This document shows positions 34,810 to 40,210 of a DNA stretch of 40,210 nucleotides, one piece after another. The notes below the pieces were generated by a model. It was not told the origin of the DNA. It did not search any database and was given only the letters and a program-made list of their open reading frames with translations. The DNA is taken from NCBI GenBank assembly GCA_000416315.1, contig ASZI01000253.1, positions 1-40,210 of the forward strand. The letters are read 5' to 3'. Source of the stretch: Osedax symbiont Rs2 (lineage in GTDB: Bacteria > Pseudomonadota > Gammaproteobacteria > Pseudomonadales > Balneatricaceae). Position 1 is the first letter of the stretch. Each line of letters starts with the position of its first letter. The translations under genes were made by a program, and so were the position numbers.

Positions 34810-36435
34810 TCAATTACTGGGCCGGTTATAGCCGATGATATTAAAGGCTTTATCCCGCATATTGTTAAGTAATAATTCACCGTTGGCAGACACTCTAAAC
34901 TCGCCATAGACTGCCTCCTGGTATTGCTCCCCAGTGCCTTCTTCAAAGAAGAAAGCATGAGTGGCCAACAAAATTCTATTATTGCGGATGCGAAATTGCA
35001 TTTTTAACTGATTGCTCTTTAGGGCTTGACCGCGATAGATATCATGGTAGCTGCCGAGTAAGTTTTCATCCCTGTTAACCACAAAATAGCCAGAGCTGAG
35101 GTTTTCCCTGTCAGCAATATCATCTCCATCCAGCAGTGTCGACTCTATGGCAAAACGCAAACGCATATAATCTCCCTGCATCATTGAGCGCGGGTCAACC
35201 GGCGCCAGTTTAAGCAATACAACTTGACCTGTCGCTAAGACAGTCTCTTTCTGATAGATGTTGAAATTGACCAGAGCCAAAATAACCAACAGCACACTCA
35301 CTGCAATCTTTTTTTGCCCGTTCAAACTATGTTCCTGCTTGAAATTGACCGCTGATAAGCTTTTGCCGCCCAGCTTTAGATGTAACCAATAGTAAGCAGT
35401 GCTAAACACTAAGCCAAAGGCAATTAAACTCAGTGACTTGTCCATCAATGTCCAGTGCAGCGAGTAATAATAACGCGAGCTGAATAGCAGTAGTGCAGCA
35501 ACTCCAAAGATCACCAACATGCGCCGCTGCTTAAAAAAGCCAATCAGTAACAGTAAAAAAGCGGCACTGATACCTGCAATTAGATAACTAAGAATCGCCA
35601 GCACGATACTGGCTAATAATAACAATAGCCCGTAGTTTGAAAAAAATTCAACCTTATAAGTGCTGCGCAAATGTTGCACTAGGGCTATTAATAACAGGCT
35701 GACGATGGCCTGGTTAGCCCAAAAGGAGAACTGTTGCCACCAGCTACTGCTATCGGGCGCTAACTCTAACAATAAATAGAATTCACGGTAAAAAAACTGG
35801 CCACTGAAAATCAGTAGCGACAGAGCGAGTCCGTAACCTATAGGTTGACACAATTTACTTTGTTTGGCCCAGGATAAGTCAGTCAACCACAGACCGACAA
35901 AGAGCAGATGTACAAAGCTCACAGACAGGGCTGAAACACCGATTTTTTCAAAGCCAAAGGAGAGTGCGACAAGAGCAAACCAGGTCGATAATAACCTGCA
36001 GCTATAATTGGCAATAAACACCACTAACAGGCACTGATAGACAAACAAGGTTAAATAAAAGGGCAGAGAAAAGTAATCCAGCCAGGATGAAAGGCCCCAG
36101 GCAACTAACAACTGACCACACAGATTTGACGCTATGGCAATTTGTTGGAAAAATTCTTGCTGCTTGTTACTTTTATACAGTGCTAAAGATGCGCCATTTA
36201 ATAGCAGACCTAAAAATAATAAAGCACTGTAGTTTTGATTATCGAAGATAAAAAAGCCCAGCACTGATCCTATAAAGGCCAACAGAAAACAGGCGGCTAA
36301 CCAGCCGGCAAAACCTTGTAGTAAGCGTAGGTACCAAAGGCTCTGCTGGATTTCTGGAGACTTGCTTTGGCTGACTAATTTAGCCCGATAGAGCTGCTGC
36401 CAAAGCTGTGAGTCAAATAATTTTTTTGTGTTCAT
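34810..36435 (-). CDS. GDYXXLXY-domain membrane protein with DUF4401-like N-terminus
   Basis: A 541-residue protein whose first 370 residues hold about ten or more membrane helices (DUF4401-like). The C-terminal region contains the family motif GDYMRLRF near residue 420, preceded by PVDPRSMMQ, and should lie outside the membrane. The function of the family is unknown. Its ATG overlaps the stop of the DUF2157 gene by four bases (ATGA). The pairing with DUF2157 is common in Gammaproteobacteria, and the two are thought to form one membrane complex. Confidence 0.85.
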   Translation of the reverse strand: MNTKKLFDSQLWQQLYRAKLVSQSKSPEIQQSLWYLRLLQGFAGWLAACFLLAFIGSVLGFFIFDNQNYSALLFLGLLLNGASLALYKSNKQQEFFQQIAIASNLCGQLLVAWGLSSWLDYFSLPFYLTLFVYQCLLVVFIANYSCRLLSTWFALVALSFGFEKIGVSALSVSFVHLLFVGLWLTDLSWAKQSKLCQPIGYGLALSLLIFSGQFFYREFYLLLELAPDSSSWWQQFSFWANQAIVSLLLIALVQHLRSTYKVEFFSNYGLLLLLASIVLAILSYLIAGISAAFLLLLIGFFKQRRMLVIFGVAALLLFSSRYYYSLHWTLMDKSLSLIAFGLVFSTAYYWLHLKLGGKSLSAVNFKQEHSLNGQKKIAVSVLLVILALVNFNIYQKETVLATGQVVLLKLAPVDPRSMMQGDYMRLRFAIESTLLDGDDIADRENLSSGYFVVNRDENLLGSYHDIYRGQALKSNQLKMQFRIRNNRILLATHAFFFEEGTGEQYQEAVYGEFRVSANGELLLNNMRDKAFNIIGYNRPSN

Positions 36436-37481
36436 TGATCATCCTCCGACTCGGCTTGTTGTCTGTCAGCAGGGCTTTCAGCTATAGGTAGTCGTTTAAA
36501 TTCAGCCGCCAGATTTTTTAGCCATCTACCGGCCAGTGCAGAGCAGGCGATGATGTTTAGGCCCGTCAGTAGAAAGATGCCGGTTTCGGCAGAATTCAAG
36601 TGGCTGAGAATGAAACAGCTACTGATAAAGATGAAGCTGAGACAAGCCAAAGCTAACATGAATAAGTCTTTGAGCAAGTATCTATAGATCGCCAGCACAG
36701 CGGCCAAAATAAGCAGGTAAGCCAGAATTTCCTTCCTCAAAGCACCTTCCCAAAGAGATTCGAAAGCAACCAAGCTGATGCTGCACAACGCCACAGTGGC
36801 GAGTAACTGTTGTGGGTAGCGGGTGCTACTGCTGGGGTGATTGTCACTGGATCGCAACCGGGCAAAAAAATGATAGACATGCTCTAACTCGAAAAGAACC
36901 AGTAAGCTGCTATTGAAAGTAAAAAACAGCCAAAAAACGTTATCACTACTCCAGAACATCCATAGAGCCCCCCGATGAATGTCCAGGTACAGAAACAGTG
37001 CCAAGTTACTCAGAAGAATGTTAAAGATCCACAAAATGCTAGAGCGACCAATTAGCGACCAGGGCAACATAAACGCAGCCCACAGGGCAAATAGTTGCCA
37101 GGGATCGGCGCCGGTTTGAAAAGTCTGTCCAACTAATGCTAACAGTGCGCCGGTTAAGACAGTCATGGCCATTAGCAGGGCAGTACTGATGATTTTGTTG
37201 ACACTATGTATTAGATAAACCACAGCACATAGACAGACGGCTAACTCAACTAAGGCAAACTTTGCCAATCTGGGAATGTCCTGCCAATTGTAGGCAAAAA
37301 AGAAGATAACGCCACAGCCAAAAGCGCCAACCGCTAGCCACAGCAATCCCAGCTGGATAAATTTAAGCCATTGTTGTCGATCGGGCTGTGAATTTGTCAG
37401 CTCAATAGCTTGAGCTAGATTGTTCTCGTCTAACAATCCAGCTTCTACCCAGTGAAAAATTCTTGGTCTGTTATCTAACAT
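36432..37481 (-). CDS. DUF2157 membrane protein
   Basis: A 349-residue protein with a short cytosolic N-terminal region (IFHWVEAGLLDENN near 8-21, the DUF2157 hallmark) and about eight to ten hydrophobic helices from residue 45 on. It is first in the operon with the GDYXXLXY, sseA and hydrolase genes. The family has no assigned reaction. The start is the ATG at 37481, and the upstream 445 bases should hold the promoter. Confidence 0.82.
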   Translation of the reverse strand: MLDNRPRIFHWVEAGLLDENNLAQAIELTNSQPDRQQWLKFIQLGLLWLAVGAFGCGVIFFFAYNWQDIPRLAKFALVELAVCLCAVVYLIHSVNKIISTALLMAMTVLTGALLALVGQTFQTGADPWQLFALWAAFMLPWSLIGRSSILWIFNILLSNLALFLYLDIHRGALWMFWSSDNVFWLFFTFNSSLLVLFELEHVYHFFARLRSSDNHPSSSTRYPQQLLATVALCSISLVAFESLWEGALRKEILAYLLILAAVLAIYRYLLKDLFMLALACLSFIFISSCFILSHLNSAETGIFLLTGLNIIACSALAGRWLKNLAAEFKRLPIAESPADRQQAESEDDQ

Positions 37482-37926
37482 GCTTAATCTCGGTTGCTTT
37501 GGACATAATTAAAATAATATAGAAACTTGCCAGCGATTATACAATAAAAAAATAGATGTGAGACATCAGCAGCTTAAGCATATTTATTAGATTAGACTTA
37601 AACAGTATACAGTTGCAATTGTGCAGCCTTGTGATTAGAGCATTATTAACAGCGGCTGATGTCAGGAAAAAATTAATCAGGCTATGACTGCTATTATTGG
37701 CAAAATTTGAGGGGCCAGATAACTGAGTTTTTAAGGGACTATCTTCATATTAAGCTTATTGTGCTGCTCCCAGCTAAAGACTGGTTTTGTGCCATCAATA
37801 TCAATATCAACAGCTGACAAAAATGCAGTCTTAATGATCTATCGCTGTAAATGCTCTCAAAAACAACCTTATAGCGTTGCTATTCAGAGCAGATTTTTGC
37901 GTTAATCCAGGTTGCGTAGCTTGCTG
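37482..37926. other. 445-base intergenic region with a long-range inverted repeat
   Basis: No convincing gene is seen. GACATCAGCAGCT (37562-37574) and AGCGGCTGATGTC (37651-37663) form a 13-bp inverted repeat with one mismatch, spanning 102 bases. It could be a small mobile element remnant or a structured RNA. A 29-codon minus-strand frame near 37735-37825 reads like a protein end (DGTKPVFSWEQ) but has no proper start. The promoters of the DUF2157 operon must lie here. Confidence 0.4.
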
Positions 37927-38664
37927 CTACTTTTGTAGGTAGCCTTTAGATTGTAAGTAACTGAGCATATGCGGGCGTGCCTCTTTATTGAGCATCGACG
38001 ATATTTGTTCGCTCCAGCCCTGCTGTTTAGCGTTACGGCTTCGGTTGGCATAATACTCTTTAATACGCAGATCATATTCCTCAATCATAGCCCGGTCATT
38101 TTGCTCTGTGTATTGATCTTGCTTTAAAACCACCTCAACAGGCAATCTAGGTTTAACTTCAGGCTGTTGATCTGGATGACCCAGACATAAGCCAAAGACC
38201 GGATAGACCAAATCAGGTAGTTCAAGTAATTGGCCCACCTGGGCAATGTTATTACGTAATCCACCGATATAAACACAGCCTAGTGCCAGAGATTGTGCTG
38301 CCAACACCACATTTTGCGCAAACAAACCGCAATCTAGAGTCGCGGGAATAAACTGTTCAGTGAAGCCAGATTGCATCGGTTGCTGATGCATATCACAGGC
38401 CAGTTGATGCCTTTGCATATCGGCACAGAAAACTAAGAAAGTAGCCGATTGTGCTACATAATCCTGATTGCCTGCGAGCTTGGCGAGCTGCGCTCTTTTT
38501 TCGCTATCATTGACTTGAATAACAGTGCAAGACTGGATAAAGCTGGATGTTGCTGCGCTCTGTCCGGCTTTTATCAGCGTTTCCAAGGTCGCCTGAGGTA
38601 TTTTCTGATCGGTAAACTTGCGGATCGAGCGGTGGGATAACATTAACTCTATGACGTCATTCAT
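37927..38664 (-). CDS. nfsA: Oxygen-insensitive NADPH nitroreductase NfsA
   Basis: A 245-residue FMN flavoprotein. HRSIRKFTD (11-19) is the FMN-binding start of the NfsA group, and the protein aligns along its length with E. coli NfsA (240 residues), including VYIGGLRNNI, FGLCLGHPD and the PRLPVEVVL segment. It reduces nitro compounds and quinones with two electrons from NADPH. The homodimer should be cytosolic. It stands alone, divergent from the EamA gene, with 211 bases between that must hold both promoters. Confidence 0.94.
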   Translation of the reverse strand: MNDVIELMLSHRSIRKFTDQKIPQATLETLIKAGQSAATSSFIQSCTVIQVNDSEKRAQLAKLAGNQDYVAQSATFLVFCADMQRHQLACDMHQQPMQSGFTEQFIPATLDCGLFAQNVVLAAQSLALGCVYIGGLRNNIAQVGQLLELPDLVYPVFGLCLGHPDQQPEVKPRLPVEVVLKQDQYTEQNDRAMIEEYDLRIKEYYANRSRNAKQQGWSEQISSMLNKEARPHMLSYLQSKGYLQK

Positions 38665-38875
38665 CTGGGGTTTGAACCTTTAATCTAAAGTGCCGGGCAC
38701 AACAGGCGCACAGCTGCTAGCTAAAAGACGCAAATATAACAAAATATTCACTATATTTGAAATAAACGTCGCTTCGCCAATGCTAATATAGCTGTCTGAA
38801 AGCTGCTAGCGGATCTAGGCCACAGAGCTGCTTTATTCATCGGTTAAAAGACGTTTTTATCAGCGGATATATTTA

Positions 38876-39790
38876 ATGAAAAATAGTACAGATACAAAAA
38901 CCTATTGGGCCATCATCTATATGTTGGTGGCGATGTTTGCACTGTCAACCATGGATGCCTTTGCAAAACTATTAGTCAAAGGGGCCTATGATCCACTGCA
39001 AATATTGGCGATTCGCAGCTGGATTATACTGGCGGTGTTGCTGTTGTATTACTTTTCTCGCAGACAGTTAGCGCAGTTGCAAGCCAACAGGTTAATACCG
39101 CAACTACTGCGCGGCGGCGTTGGATTTTTAGCCCCTTACTGTTTTTTCAAATCTCTGCAGAGCTTGCCGCTGGCAGATGCCACTATAATATTTTTTAGCT
39201 CTACCTTTATGATTACTGCACTGTCCTGGCCACTATTGCGGGAAAAAGTCGGGATCTACCGTTGGAGCGCGGTCATTATTGGTTTTATCGGTGTATTGAT
39301 AGCAATGGATCCCAAGGGCGATGGAGATTTGCTCAGTTATCTGTACTGTCTGTTTGGCAGCTTTTGCTATTCACTGTTGTTTTTATCGGGCCGTTATCTG
39401 TCTAAAACCGAATCGGTGATTTCTCTGGTGTTCTTTTTCAATTTGAGTATGGCAATAGTGTCGACCAGTTTAGCCCCTTTAGTGTGGGTCCCGGTGGCAA
39501 CTGAAGATTACCTGTCCATTTTTATGTTTTCGGTTCTGGGGCTGCTTGGACACTTTTGTGTCACTAAGGCATTCAGCACTGCCGATGTTGGTTTGATCAC
39601 CCCATTAGAATACACCGCCTTAATTTGGGCGGTGCTCTGGGGCTATTTGCTGTGGGGGGAAATTCCAAATTTCAATGTCTGGATAGGTGCATGCATCATA
39701 GTACTCTGTGCGCTGTTTGTAGTTTATCGGGAGTCGGTCGTTAAAAGAAAGCAGCGCAGGGCTGCGAACAAAATTGTGATCAATAACTAG
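38876..39790 (+). CDS. EamA-family (DMT) transporter
   Basis: A 304-residue inner-membrane protein with about ten hydrophobic helices in two EamA repeats (about 10-140 and 150-285). Typical features are the first helix ending in MDAFAKLL, the PLAD motif near 100, and the end of the second repeat (EYTALIWAVLWGYLLWGE). A basic tail (VKRKQRRA) fixes the C-terminus inside the cell. The substrate, often an amino acid or metabolite leaving the cell, is not predictable. The start is the ATG at 38876. Confidence 0.9.
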   Translation: MKNSTDTKTYWAIIYMLVAMFALSTMDAFAKLLVKGAYDPLQILAIRSWIILAVLLLYYFSRRQLAQLQANRLIPQLLRGGVGFLAPYCFFKSLQSLPLADATIIFFSSTFMITALSWPLLREKVGIYRWSAVIIGFIGVLIAMDPKGDGDLLSYLYCLFGSFCYSLLFLSGRYLSKTESVISLVFFFNLSMAIVSTSLAPLVWVPVATEDYLSIFMFSVLGLLGHFCVTKAFSTADVGLITPLEYTALIWAVLWGYLLWGEIPNFNVWIGACIIVLCALFVVYRESVVKRKQRRAANKIVINN

Positions 39791-39916
39791 TGGAAATCTG
39801 ATCTGGTGAGATAAGGACAGAGCAGTTATACTAGACCGGCTTATCCCTTGGCTGTTGTGAAGTTGCAGCCTACTTTTGTTAATTCCCCAAATGGGGCTGT
39901 TATTTTTGGAATTATT

Positions 39917-40195
39917 ATGGCCAGTGCCTGCGCAAGACACATATTAGTTAAATCCAAATTTGAAGCCCAATCGTTAAAGGATAAATTGGCCAAAGGTGCT
40001 GACTTTGCACAACTGGCCAAGAAGCACTCTAGCTGTCCCTCGGCCAAGAGAGGAGGGGATCTAGGTGAGTTCAAAGCAGGTACAATGCTGAAAGCTTTTG
40101 ATCAGGTAGTGTTCAAAAAGCCATTGTTAGAAGTGCATGGTCCCGTTAAAACCAAATTTGGCTTCCATTTAATCGAAACTATTTACCGCTCTTAA
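39917..40195 (+). CDS. ppiC: Parvulin peptidyl-prolyl isomerase PpiC
   Basis: A 92-residue single-domain parvulin, close in length to E. coli PpiC (93). Motifs are ARHILVK (6-12), KKHSSCPSAKRGGDLGEF (about 35-52) and GPVKTKFGFHLIE near the end. It speeds cis-trans isomerisation of proline bonds and is cytosolic. The open frame extends 23 codons upstream to 39848, but homologues start at the internal ATG at 39917, which I use. A small CCCC-AAAT-GGGG hairpin followed by T-rich DNA lies just upstream and may be the end of the EamA transcript. Confidence 0.95.
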   Translation: MASACARHILVKSKFEAQSLKDKLAKGADFAQLAKKHSSCPSAKRGGDLGEFKAGTMLKAFDQVVFKKPLLEVHGPVKTKFGFHLIETIYRS

Positions 40196-40210
40196 ACCTG
40201 CAAACTGCGA

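Noticed and set aside
37735-37825. Minus-strand frame of about 29 codons (DGTKPVFSWEQ)
   Set aside because: It looks protein-like but follows a stop directly with no ATG and no ribosome site; at most a gene remnant.
39892-39916. CCCC-AAAT-GGGG hairpin as a strong terminator
   Set aside because: The stem is only four pairs and the T run is interrupted; kept only as a remark under ppiC.
1-40210. tRNA, rRNA, CRISPR arrays, prophage or toxin-antitoxin genes
   Set aside because: None was recognised by eye on either strand; the short tandem repeat at 32128 has no spacers and is not a CRISPR.

Overview
The window appears to be two unrelated pieces of bacterial DNA joined near 32128-32153. Bases 1 to about 32150 are A+T-rich and carry genes typical of the Bacteroidota/Balneolota group: propeller-type sensor kinases, a Bat/VWA cluster, an M23 lipoprotein, a Zn-finger-less RecO, and interspersed GTCATnCTGAG and TTCAATATT repeats. 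From about 32150 to 40210 the base composition and codon use shift, with visibly more G+C, and every recognisable gene looks gammaproteobacterial (NfsA, PpiC, SseA, GDYXXLXY/DUF2157, a SitA/YfeA-type metal-binding protein). The switch falls exactly on a short GATAGCT tandem repeat, so a chimeric (mis-joined) contig is the leading explanation; real transfer is the alternative. Both taxonomic labels are inferences from gene content, not database results.

Left piece. An IS481-like transposase gene runs off the left edge (1-934, minus). Next comes a minus-strand block: one half of a heterodimeric ABC exporter, RNase Z, the other exporter half, a renalase-like flavoprotein and an AtuA/DUF1446 protein. 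A clear intrinsic terminator (8460-8487) separates this block from a large signalling cluster. That cluster contains two NarL/FixJ response regulators, three membrane histidine kinases (two with propeller sensors, one with a TPR sensor) and an unrecognised 127-residue protein whose stop codon overlaps the start of one kinase. Upstream on the same strand, and tightly packed, are an LPP20-like lipoprotein, an HtrA protease, RecO and a single-domain receiver protein. From 21849 a plus-strand series follows: DUF58, a DUF4381-like membrane protein, BatA, Mfd, Sua5/TsaC and a DEAD-box helicase. An M23 endopeptidase lipoprotein gene lies in this series on the opposite strand.

Right piece. A minus-strand metal-binding lipoprotein-like periplasmic protein gene starts behind a perfect 15-bp inverted repeat that looks like a Fur-family operator. 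Then comes a compact minus-strand operon (DUF2157, GDYXXLXY, SseA sulfurtransferase, alpha/beta hydrolase), the nitroreductase NfsA, an EamA transporter on the plus strand and the parvulin PpiC.

How the genes work together. The left cluster is mostly envelope and signal biology: periplasmic sensing through three kinases whose cytoplasmic cores are related, periplasmic proteolysis (HtrA), cell-wall hydrolysis (M23), and membrane-anchored VWA proteins. The most distinctive points are a hand-aligned 195-residue kinase module duplicated between two different sensors, the 127-residue protein coupled to a kinase, an Asp replacing a metal-ligand His in RNase Z, and the matched degenerate ATP site of the ABC pair. 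No tRNA, rRNA, CRISPR array, prophage or origin was recognised.
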